Shown: piece by piece, positions 14,694 to 26,000 of the stretch
Position numbering within the stretch: position 1 is the stretch's first letter
Layout of the letters: the number at the start of each line of letters is the position of its first letter
Origin: a virus
Reading direction: 5' to 3' (one strand)
Virus record (IMG/VR): IMGVR_UViG_3300031977_001325
Span: 1 to 33,563 of that record
DNA: 33,563 nt
The notes under the pieces: generated by a model
The model's input: the letters and a program-made list of their open reading frames with translations, nothing else
The model's database searches: none
Told to the model about the DNA's origin: nothing
Position numbers and translations under genes: made by a program

Positions 14694-16940
14694 ATGGCAA
14701 AGTTTTTTCAAACTGCACAAAAGGCGTACAACGATACAGAAGACCGTATCTATCAGAAGCGCAAACAAAATCGAGAAGACTTTTTAGCCTACCGCAAGAT
14801 GAAAGCGGAGATGGGCGAAGACGTAACTGCTGATGAGCTACAGCAAATGCGGAGAAGCATTGCTGGTAGCGATGCCTTTTTCTTAAACCAGCTACCGCCA
14901 GGCCAAATGATGAGCCAGCTTGCTGACAGAACAAACGACAGAGCTAGGGCTACGCGGCGCAAAGAAGATGCTGACGAAGTTGCTCGTCTCGAAAAAGAAA
15001 ACGGCCTGTTCGACAACTTCGTAGGATACAACCTAGACGCTGGCGACATCACAGACCAACAAGTTCTAAACAAGATGGAGCAGGACTTTATCAAGGGTTT
15101 CCCAGATAATCCAGAACTTGGCCGTCGTTTGTGGGATGCAAACAGTCAGCGTCTGTCAGATGTATTTAACACAAAGCAGAATGAAGCTGTAACCAATTAT
15201 GCGGACACACAACTGAAGAATGTCACCTCAGTCGCAGATGCTGAGAGCATAATGGATCAACAGAACGTGGCTCAATGGAAAAAAAACGCAGTCAGGAAAG
15301 TAATCGAAAGACGCCAAAACGACAGAGACAGCGCGGCTATAGCCGCCGCTGACAAAGGTGTTGTGAACTACGATGGCGCTAAGTTACGGTTCTTGGATGA
15401 CGAAGCATTGGGCAATATAGCAACTGAGATTATTGCAGGGGCGCAAGTACAGTTAGACCCAACTAGCCAAGATTATAAAACATTACACGCTCGCATAAAG
15501 GCTTCGCTTGTTTTAAGACAGCAACAAGCTGATTCGTCTCAAGCCGATACAGACAAAAGAGCCTTTGATCAGGCCATGAACTCCGCCGACAATCCATTTG
15601 TCCGCACTGTTCTAGCACAGGGATTTGACGACCAAGACTTGCTTGACGCATACAACTTGCAGGCGAAACAATACAATCAGCCGCTGGCGCAAACTGTTGA
15701 AGACCCGAACTTCAAGTTCTGGAAAGAAGTTGCAGAACGCACAGAGGGAATTGAGTACCAAGAGCGTTACAAAGACGCAGATACTAAAGCAGAAGCCGTA
15801 GCCTCTGCCGCTCTTGAAAAGGCTAAAGCCTCAATCAACGCTATTGCAAATAGCCCTCTATTACCAGAGGGAAGTGCTGGACGTTACGCTATAGACTACT
15901 TAGTGCAAACTGGATACGTGTTCATGGGAGAGCCAAGTCAGGTTCTGCAAATGATGACAGAACAGTTTGGAGAGGATGGACTGGCAAACGCCGACCAAGC
16001 AGTGGGCGACCAGATTGTCGGCTTCCTAAAAGCACAAGGAGCCGCTGTACAGGAATCTGTATTCAAGCAAAGCATCAAGTCTGAGAACCACTCGCTCGTC
16101 ATTCCGCCTGGCACAAACATAGACACCTACGTCCTAGAAGAGATTGCAGATTACAAAGGTGACATGATACCGAGCCTAATTGCTGGGATGCTTGGTGACT
16201 TAAAGCTAGGTGCTTCTGACGCAGAGGTAGAAGCCGCACACCAGCAGTTGAGAGACTACCTTAAACTACATATAGAAAAAGATATACAGGTGGCAGTGAA
16301 CTCTCGCGGAGCGTTTAGAGGTGCTGACATAGGAACTCCTCTTGAGCAGATGAAAAACGACGTTCTCGACGCACTTGAACTAGAGCTACTCAAGCCAGAG
16401 AACAGGCGGCCAAGGCCTCAAACACTACCAAGTGGTTTGTTTGTTTTCTCAGGTGGAAACAAGTACGTGGCGCAAAACGGTGCAGGCCAGTACACAGACA
16501 TCGAAGGAAACCCAGTTATCGTCGGCAGAACTTACGAGTTCACCCCAGACAAACAGCTACGTCTGGTCGGTTCTGGCCCGTCAAGCACTCAACAGTTGCC
16601 TCAAGTATACGCTTCAGGACAGCGCTCCACGTTTGGCTACAGAGTTCCCACCCCCGCGATGGCAACCTTGGGAGACCAAATTGCCGCAGTCACGGATAGA
16701 ACCAGCACTATCGCAGGCTTCACTCCTAACCCAGCTTACGGCTATAGGGCTGGTGGGCCGTTTGACACAAGAGCCGATTGGGTTGCAAGTATTGTCAAGC
16801 AAATGGCGCAGGCATACAGAGAGCAGGGCGAGGATATAACTGACAGAGAACTGTACCAAGCCCTTGGCTCACCACTTAGCGGCTCACGGAGACATGGATT
16901 AAACGGCTCGTTCTTTGATGATGATAAGAGAACTCCATAG
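14694..16940 (+). CDS. large helical internal virion-type protein
   Basis: A 748-aa protein, predicted mostly helical and hydrophilic. The N-terminus is basic (KRKQNREDFLAYRKMKAEMG), with GSDAFFLNQLPPGQMMSQLA at about 56-75. The middle is a long helical array containing NLDAGDITDQQVLNKMEQDF and KDADTKAEAVASAALEKAK. The last 200 residues include a compact beta stretch (GLFVFSGGNKYVAQNGAGQY) and a Gly/Pro-containing tail. No transglycosylase (ES..GxxQ) or protease motif is visible. Position immediately before the giant protein parallels T7 gp15 before gp16, so a partner in the ejected internal complex is likely. The stop overlaps the second copy of the 14-base repeat. Confidence 0.66.
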   Translation: MAKFFQTAQKAYNDTEDRIYQKRKQNREDFLAYRKMKAEMGEDVTADELQQMRRSIAGSDAFFLNQLPPGQMMSQLADRTNDRARATRRKEDADEVARLEKENGLFDNFVGYNLDAGDITDQQVLNKMEQDFIKGFPDNPELGRRLWDANSQRLSDVFNTKQNEAVTNYADTQLKNVTSVADAESIMDQQNVAQWKKNAVRKVIERRQNDRDSAAIAAADKGVVNYDGAKLRFLDDEALGNIATEIIAGAQVQLDPTSQDYKTLHARIKASLVLRQQQADSSQADTDKRAFDQAMNSADNPFVRTVLAQGFDDQDLLDAYNLQAKQYNQPLAQTVEDPNFKFWKEVAERTEGIEYQERYKDADTKAEAVASAALEKAKASINAIANSPLLPEGSAGRYAIDYLVQTGYVFMGEPSQVLQMMTEQFGEDGLANADQAVGDQIVGFLKAQGAAVQESVFKQSIKSENHSLVIPPGTNIDTYVLEEIADYKGDMIPSLIAGMLGDLKLGASDAEVEAAHQQLRDYLKLHIEKDIQVAVNSRGAFRGADIGTPLEQMKNDVLDALELELLKPENRRPRPQTLPSGLFVFSGGNKYVAQNGAGQYTDIEGNPVIVGRTYEFTPDKQLRLVGSGPSSTQQLPQVYASGQRSTFGYRVPTPAMATLGDQIAAVTDRTSTIAGFTPNPAYGYRAGGPFDTRADWVASIVKQMAQAYREQGEDITDRELYQALGSPLSGSRRHGLNGSFFDDDKRTP

Positions 16941-16949
16941 GGACGACTG
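16936..16949 (+). repeat. 14-base intergenic repeat, copy 2 (CATAGGGACGACTG)
   Basis: It is identical to 4415-4428. Its TAG is the stop codon of the upstream gene. It lies just before the hairpin leading to the giant gene. The shorter core GGGACGAC also occurs in the terminator after the scaffold gene (3065-3072). Confidence 0.5.
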
Positions 16950-16961
16950 ACCTTAAACTAC

Positions 16962-17010
16962 GCGATACTCTAGTTGTACAAATTCAACACTGAGAAAACT
17001 GGAGTATCGC
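16962..17010 (+). promoter_or_regulatory. hairpin burying the ribosome binding site of the giant gene
   Basis: GCGATACTCTAGTT (16962-16975) pairs with AACTGGAGTATCGC (16997-17010): 14 pairs with one T-G wobble and a 21-base loop. The only Shine-Dalgarno for the giant gene, GGAG at 17001-17004, lies inside the 3' arm and is fully paired. The GTG start is 2 bases after the stem. Confidence 0.72.
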
Positions 17011-17011
17011 A

Positions 17012-20000
17012 GTGCCGTATAAACATGAAGGATTAGCTAACCCTTTTGGCCAAGTGTCACCCGCTGACAACAACGAGGGTTACAACTCACAAGACTACTC
17101 TTCTAATCTAAACGAAGATACCGCCAAAAATTTGCTAGGAGACAACAGGTTTCTAAAAGACCTGTATGACTACTATGGCCAAAGAGATGGCAAGTCTTTC
17201 AACAACGCAGACGAAGCCGTTGAGTACATGCTTAATGACAGGCGCTGGCGTAACAATAACACGATCTCAATAGGTCGAGACGTATACGACGCATACAACC
17301 AGACAGATGGTCAGACACGCAGACTGGCCCGCATCCAACAAGTATATGACGCATTGCCGTTCGGCGTAGATGGTGCAATGGAAGCCATCGCCGAAACTGG
17401 CGCGGCTATGCTTGCTGACCCAATCAACTTAATTGGCTTTGGTGCTGGTGGGCAAGCCGCACGACTAGCCGCTGGCACAGCGGCCAAAGGCCTTTCCAAG
17501 CGAGAGATAACAAAACAAGCTATGGGCAAAGCCATTGCATCTGGTGCAAAAGGCGAAGCCGTAGCTTCTGGTATTGCAGAAGGCATCGCAGACATCGGTA
17601 TCCAAAACCGTAACGTAGCTGTTGGCCTGCAAGACGAAGTTTCACTACTTAGAGGTGCGGGAGCCGCCGCCTTTGGTGCAGTGACTGGTGGCGCTATGGG
17701 CGCTGGCATGGGTGCTTTAGGTGCTGTTGCGCCTAAGATACCTGGCGCAGACAAGATACCTTTACTTGGTCGCGCATTTGATGACACTACAGACGGTGCA
17801 AACCAGTTGTCAGCGGAAGGTTTGGCCCAGATCAGCGCTCGTACTGGGCAAAACATGGATAGAAACTCTATCCGTCGTGGTTTGGCAGACAGGGCTGTAA
17901 GTCAATCTGGCCGTCAAATAGATGAGGGTCTCGTTGCAAGGCCTTCTGCTCGTGGGGACATGTTACCAGAAGGCGACGATGGCGACGAAGTAGATACAAA
18001 TGTTGCTCTGGAAACTAATCTTAAGCGCACCAAAGAAGAACTGGAAACACGCTTAAAAGACATCCAAAACATGGTTGACGACGGAGACACTGTTGGCGCA
18101 GACAACGCTCGCCGCACAGTCGTCGCTCCGCTACAGCAAAAGATTACACGTATTAAAAACATTATGGCATGGCCTCAGAACAGAGCCGCCGCACAAGCAA
18201 AAATAGATGCCGAACGCAGACGCATGGCAGAGGCTGGTGAAAACCAAAGTGCTGAACTAGACCGCCTTAACAAGTCCTACGAAGAACAAGAGACTGATTA
18301 TATACAGTTTGTTAATCAGGTTAAATCTGAAAAAGCCAGAGGTCAAAGCCAACTTACGGAAAGACTTGACACGTTCTTAGACGGACAGTCAGGAGAGCTT
18401 CTGGAAGATGCTGTGGAAATCGAGGGCGGCACTGTATCTCCTGGTATGCCGCAAGCACAGCGCATGACGCCTCTGAACCCACCAGAGGGGGATACTCCAA
18501 CTCCACAAGAGTTGCGTCCACAACCCCCAGAGGAACCAGAGACTGGCGACGTAGCGCAAGAGACTGTAGAACAGGTAGCACAAGAAGCCGAGCAAGCCCC
18601 AGAGGTAAGCCCAGACGAACGCATGACGCAAATCAATGCCCGTCTTGATGGCCGCAAGAAAGGTAGTATTGCGTATGAGCGTAAACGCCTTGAGCGTGAA
18701 ATGGCTAACATGCCTGAGACAAATGAAGACGGCACTCCCAACCCAGAACGTCTTACCCTTCAGAACCGCCTTAACGAGATAGACAAAGAAGGCGTGGCTC
18801 TAAAAGAAGAGCAACAGTCACTCAACAATGCTCGTGCAGAAGAGCAACAACAGGCGGCTGACCAGCTTGCAAATGGCAACCCAGAGCAAGTTACTCAAGC
18901 ACAGGTTTTAGAACAGCGTGTAAATGAACAGCCAGAAGTAGCGCCAACTGAGCCACCAGAGCCAGTTGTATCTGTGGACACACAGCTAAACGAGTTTATC
19001 GATACAGAGTTTGTTCCTTCTGTAAGAAACATTAAGAAAGAGTTTGCCGCTCTGGGTATGCGTAAAGAACAGTCAGACGCAATCGTCGGCGCTATGCCAA
19101 AAGGCAACAGCAAGGAAAACATTGAAGCACGTAGGGCTATATTTAGAGATACAGTCAACGTAGTCCGTGGCCAGAACGCATGGCAACAAATACTAAACAG
19201 GTCTTCTGGCAACGGAACCACTGATGAATTGTTCGACGAGAACATAGCCAAAGCACTGATAGAGGCTACAGTAGGAGAGGGTTTGCACCCACATGCTGAC
19301 AGTGCTTTCCGTGAGTGGCGAGCTAGGTCTGTAGCCCGTTACGCTATGGACTTGGACAACGAGTTCATGGGTCTTGCCACAATACAAGACTTGCTAGACG
19401 TAACTCGCACCCGTCACGGCGAGGGTGAGTTCTACGACATGGTAGCCGAGTTCTGGGCTAACGCACAGAAAGGTATCCTACCATCACCAGACGATGGTAT
19501 GCCGCAGTTTGTACGTCAACAGATCGCTACACTTCCGAAAGAGATGCAAGTCGAATGGAACGCCTTTAGACAGGCGGCTGTCCGCAATCTTATGAAGACT
19601 GGCAAGCTGTCAGAAGCTAACGCCAAAAGACTAATCGCCACTCAGATTGATGCTATGCTTGACCGCTTCTTGCAGATGCAGGCGTATCAAGCGACAGACC
19701 TCAAAGGAAATGTGTACAGTGTGAAGCATCTTGCCACACGTACAATGAAGGCCGTTGATGTCAACGAGCAGGCTATAAAAGACGGACACGGAGAACACAT
19801 TGGCCGTGTCCAACAAAATCTACGCAACGTAACGACAGGCAATGGTCGGGCTGGCTCTGGAAGAGACATTAGCTCACGCATGGTTGGCCGTGTGCAAAGC
19901 ATCCTTGCTGGTACACACGAAGGAGGGTTTGGCGGCAGAACATTTACTCAAATCCGCACAACTCGTGACGGCAAGAACTTTATATACAACGCATCTGAAA

Positions 20001-23000
20001 GTGCTAGACGCCTAAACGAAGAGGCGATGCTAAACGCCAACAAGTCTAAAGCAAGAGCCTTTGATGAGACATTGCGCGAGCGTAGCATAGAAGCCGCTGA
20101 ACGTGCTAAAGACGAAGGCAGGCAGAATGTTCTTGATCCTAGAGACTTGGAGGACATACAGAAAGAACTGCGTAACGCAGAGGGCGCTGTTAAAAGAGCG
20201 CAGAAGCATTACGACGACGTAATCAACGAAGGTGCTACAAGCGACGACCCGCAATACCTGAACGACTTGGACGAAGGTAGGGATGTACCAAATCAGGGCG
20301 AGCCAGAAGCAAAGACAAAGCTGGAAAATGCACAGGCACGTCTTGCTCAAGCAATACAAAACGTAAGAACAGTAGCAACCTTCCCAGATGATGCAGACCT
20401 CGACGTAGTTAAGGCCGCACTCAAAGACGTGTACGAGCCTTTGGTTTATACGGATAGAGCTACAGTTGTATCCAACAAAATTGAAGCTGACAGAATGTCT
20501 GCTGTGCGTCGCTACTACGAAGTAGAGGCAAGAGCAAAAGCTGTAAACAAAGACATAGCTATAGCCGAGCGTCAAGGCAACGCATCAAAAGCTGTAGAGC
20601 TAAAGAAAGAACGTGCGAAGCTAAACAAGCGTAAGAAAGAAATGCTTGACCGCATGACCACTTCCGACAAGAAGCGGATAAAGGCAGATGATACACAGGC
20701 CGCTGTCAGAACACTGGCTAACTTGCATAGAGAGCTTCGTCGTGCAAGGTCTCAGGATGCTGAGACATCATCTGATGTTCCAGAGAGCGAACTTGTTAGA
20801 GAAGTGGAAGACGTATTTAACGTCAACCTCAGTGAAGACGATATGGCGGCGGCTGAATACTACGCTAACCAAGAAGAGCTTGCGGCTCTTAGCTATCAGG
20901 AAATGCAGGGCGAGCTTGCACACTTGCAAGACAACAAAGCTGATCTTGCGCCAGAAGAAGTTACCGCTGTAGCTAAAGAGATTGTCACTACAGCGCAAGA
21001 GAAGGTGCAATCTACAAAGCCTCAGACCCGTCCTAAAGGTGAGCCAGAGCCGCACATAGTCCAGATCGGAAGCCGTGCTTACAACATGGCAAAGGACGTT
21101 CAGTACCAGAAGGTATCTGGAGGCACTACTAAGTTCTTTGTAAATCAAAGAGAGCTTGGCTCTGTACGTGAGTTCGTGGACGAGGATGGTAAAAAAGCCT
21201 ACCAAATCATTCGTCGCAACGGCGACACTGTTACATCTGACATGGCCTTTACTCGTAGTGAGTTGTACAAGAAGCTGGCCAAGTCGGTGAAGAAAGAACT
21301 TGATGAAGTTCTTTCTTCAAATAACGTAGTCGAAGAAAGATCAGTAGCAACTGTTCCGACAGAAATACCAGACTACCACAACACACAGCGCTACGCTGGC
21401 GTAGAAGACGCCCCACTTACTGTGACTTCATACGACCCTATCACTGGTGCGTCTGAGCAAATACCAGTGCGTACAGGTTTGACACAAGATTTGATGCCTG
21501 AAGGCAAGATCATAGCGCTACAGATTACAGACCCCAAACACCCAGACTTCGGGAAGAACAAGGGCGTCCGTGTACTTAACCTGACAAGCAGAAAAGGGAC
21601 GCCACCTCAGACTAATTTGAAACAGATCGTGGGCAACCTGAAGCCCGACCAGTTCGTAGTCGGTTCTACAAACGACGTAGATGCTAAAGGAAACCCAATC
21701 AAGTCAGGAACAGTCGCCGCAGTAAAGACGTTCCGCCCACTAGACCCAGACGCTGAGTTTGTAACCATGAGTGGCGAGCGTTTGACTGGCCGCCAAGCTG
21801 GTGAGACAGAAAGCCTGTTACCACCAGAAGTTGTGGGTCTGGAAAGCTCTCCTCGCGCTAGAGAGAACAGAGCTATCAATGTCAAAGAGCTTGATAACAT
21901 TGAGCTAAATGAACAAAACACTCCTCCTCTGTTGAAGCAGTTAGGTCTTCCAGAGAATGTACGCACAGTGGGTGACTTACAGCGTTTTGTCACAGACATG
22001 GAAGACGTAGAGTGGAGCAAGTTTAACAGCATCGAAGAGTTCGATCAGTTCGCTGGTGCGTTAGAAGCTGGATATGATGCTATTGCAAAGTTCGCCCCTA
22101 ATGGCGTTAAGCTACCTAACCAGTCCCGTGTACAGTCTTACAAGCAACTTAACGAAATGCTTTCTGGCAAGGACAGTAAAGAGATTGCAGAGATACTAAC
22201 GGTATTCAACATGATCTCTGGCTCCAACAATAGGCAGGGTGCTTTGGTTGAGGGTGCTATGCCAGTGTTTGATAAGGCGGACAGATATGCCTTCAAACAA
22301 CCTGGCCGCCACATGGCAGACGATGCCCAGACAAATACTATACTTATTGGACAGTCTAATAAGCAGACTGATGCGATGAACTTCGCACATGAAATGGGGC
22401 ATTGGGCTTACATGAACATGCTAACTCCTGCCGAACGCATGGAGTTTTGGCAGATAGCAAGAGGCTACGTAGGCGCTGACGGTGCAAACATAGACGCCCT
22501 GAAGAAAAAACTGCCAGGACTTAGCACTTCCGAAATACGTAGTCCGTCTGAGTTTTTTGCAAATCAGTTCGCTATATACGTAGCCAACCGCAGGCAAGCG
22601 GCACAAGGTAATTTACTGTCCAGACTGTTTAAGGATGTGGGCAGAAAAGCTGAAGGCTTGGTTCGTAGGCTTTTGGGTATGGATAACCCATTAGACGAAC
22701 AGCTTGTTGAAATGTTTGACCGTATCATGCCTGATCCAAAGATTGCTACAGATAGCGTAACTGCTGGTCGCCCGTTAAAGAACCAGTTTGAGACTATAGC
22801 CGCAAAAGGTGGAGGGAGTTCTGCGGCGAGAATGGCGGCTAAACAGTTGCATGATCTGCGAGAGGTTCAGATAGAGCTTGAAGAAGCACTACGGGCTGGC
22901 GGCGCTGTTGGCCATGATGCTCGCATACTTGCCGACGTACTAGAGAAGGCCGCAAAGAGAGTATACGGGAAGTTTGGTGGCCGTCCTGGCGAGAAGACAC

Positions 23001-26000
23001 ACGCTAGTCGCACAGACGCAGACGGCAACGTAGTCTCTGGTGGCCTGCGGGTGACGATGCTCGACAGCTACAGAAACGGCAAGCCGCTTTACGATGCAAA
23101 CAAAACTGACATTACCCTTCCAAACGGCAAGACAGTAAAACCCTTTAAGTACATGTCTAGCCGCATCGCTCGTGGTCGTATGCTTGCTCAATCTTACCGC
23201 ATCATGCGCTTCCTTAACGACGAGAAGTTTACTAATGCGCTTAGTAGGCTTGACCAAGCAGAGCTTGTGGAAGATGAGTTGAGTGCAGAGTTGGCAAGGC
23301 TAATTGCCACTCAAGAAGACGGCGGACTTATGTCCATTCCAGAAGAGGTTGTCGCCAACATGAGCGATAACAGCGGTTCTTTAGCAAGTTCGTTTGAAAC
23401 AGAGGCCGCTATTCTACGCTCAATCTCAGAGAAAACAGATGCAGATGGCAAGCTGTCAGCGCTTATGGTTCAGCAAGCCAACGATATGATTGTTGCTTTG
23501 GACAACGGCATAGATGAGTTTGTACGCATATACAACACAAACTTCAGAACTACAGACGGACTAGCGCCTCAAATAGATAAGGCTGGTCGTGTGTATAAAG
23601 GCGGCAATCTAGTCGCACAGAAATACGTGAAGCGTGTAGAGAAGAAGTCTAAAGACCTTGCTGTCAAAGTGGCTCAATCAATAAACAACGCAGAGACAGA
23701 GGTGTTTGGTAACGCATCTGTGGAAGACGTAAACCCAGTAACATCTAGGTCTCCTAAAGAGATGACCAACCAAGAGATACTAAAACGTCTTGGCACAGAC
23801 AGGTCTGATACGGCTCAAAACAGGGAGCTTAAACAAGAGCTTTGGTCTAGGGCAAAGGCATTGCCTGACGACCACGCCGTCGAAGCTACGCCAGAAATCG
23901 CCGCTTTCTACAGAGATGTAAACATTGAAGACAACGGCGCTGATGCACTGGTCAGATTTGAGAAAGCACTAGACGAAGGCAACTACGACCTTGCGGAAGC
24001 GGCCATAAACTTCGTCGCCTTCTTGAAACGCAACCCAGTAGAGGTGAAGTCAAGCGTCGTCAACCGTGCCATCGACATTGAAACTGCACAACGCAGTACA
24101 CCCGACACGCAGAACGGCATACCTGGCGATGCTCCTGCCGCAGTCAAAGAGGTTCTTACAAAGCTAACTCACAGAGACAAGAAGGTAGAGTATGTGTCTC
24201 GTACAATCATGTACCGTATGCTGAACCTTATGGGCAGAACGGCTACAGACTTGGTTGAGAACAAAACAACCTTTATGTCTGTAGAGGACTTGTACAGAAT
24301 GTCAGGCAACCCAATGCCGCAAGGAACTCAAGCGGCATTTGCAGAGCCTGCAATCCTTAGTGGTCAAGCGTTTAACGATACCCGCAAACAACTAAGACAG
24401 TTCGCCATAGGCATCACTGGTGGGTCATCTGATCCGACTGATGTAATGCACGAGATAGGACACATGCTTAGTCGTGTAACCCTCGACGACGTTGACAGAG
24501 ACCACATGCTTCAGGGTTACACGGAGGCTATTGAGAAGGGTGATCGTAACGCACTAAGAATACAAGAAGCATATTCAAACTTAGCTTTAGATGAACCATA
24601 CACAGAGCGTCAGATAGCGGAAGAGTGGTTCGTAGATGGCTTTGGCGAATGGATGACAGAGCGAGTAGCTAAAGGAAACCTGTTTGATGTGCGTCAAGGA
24701 GACGGCACGTTTGCAGACCTGACTGTCAAGGGATACTTAAGACAGATTGCTGACAGGCTGTATGAGAGCGTTGCATACGTTCTAAACGGTATGATTGGTA
24801 GAAAGTCTGTTCGCCAGATGTACCGCCAGATGCTTTATCATGGCGATATGTTTGCTCGTAAGCGTTCTGAGAACCCAATTAAATCAGCCGTAAACACTCA
24901 CGAGTATCCTGCTGTAAGCCCTGCGCTTGCAAAGCCATACGTGCGTCAAGTAATTGACAGCATGAGCAGAGAAAAGCAGTTACTACTTAGGGAGTTCTTG
25001 GGTGCTGGGCCAGACGAAGACTTAATGGACTTTGTTTCTTACCATGGCACACCTGTACTAGATCAGTTTGATAGGTCTCGGAACCCCGACGTATACCTGA
25101 TACCTAGTGAAGACGGATACCACGGGCCAGGTGTATACACATCAAGTAACCACAACTTCGCGGCTGGTTACGCTGACAGAACTCCTGCTGAAGCATATCG
25201 CAGACTGGCAGGAGACCTTGAGGGTGAGAAGCTAGAGCAAGCAGAAGGCATCATTAAGCAGATAGAAGAGGCTAACGAATGGCTTGAACATTCTCAGTGG
25301 ATGGCAACTGTTGATGCACCGCAAGACAAGGTTTTGGATCGCGTTGCTCACCTGACCGCAAAACTGGAGACTGCTAAAGAAGCCTTTGCCAGACTTACTG
25401 GAAACAAAAAGATGGCAGGCGTACTGCCTATGTTTGTTCGTCGCAAGAACCATTTTGATGTCAGAACTAACAAGACCTTTAGCTACAGCACAGGCGAGCC
25501 TTCAGACGTACAGCCGTTGCTTGTTTCTGCACAAAAGCGTGGCTACATAACCGAACATCAGCATCAGTACATATCAGACTACATACGTGAGGGTGGTGTA
25601 GACGGCGGTTATTTCTACGACCTTATGACAAACGCTATGGCTAAGTACAGAGATGCGTATGGTCAAGCCCACAATCCTAAAAGCCATGCACATGCCGACC
25701 ATGTATATGGTCGCAAGAGAATGGCGCAGTTCTTAAAGGACGAAGGGTACGAAGGTATCATTGGCGAGGCTGGGAATGACCCTAACATGCCAGAAATAAT
25801 CACCTTCGACCCGAACCACATTAAGCATGTAGACGCAGACTTCTACGACAGCGACAGACGTGGAATGTACTACAGCGTTCTTGGTGAGCCAGGCACAGTT
25901 GCACCAGCAGGAAATGCATTAGAAGGCATGATGCTTTCGGGGAAACCAATCAACCTAGACGACATGGTTGGTATAAGCCGTCAGCTACAGGAGGCTGGCG

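Noticed and set aside
20030-20575. 181-aa minus-strand frame inside the giant gene
   Set aside because: Antisense shadow of the coding strand, with a Cys/Val/Tyr/Phe-rich composition and no motif or ribosome binding site. The same applies to the frame at 17311-17856.
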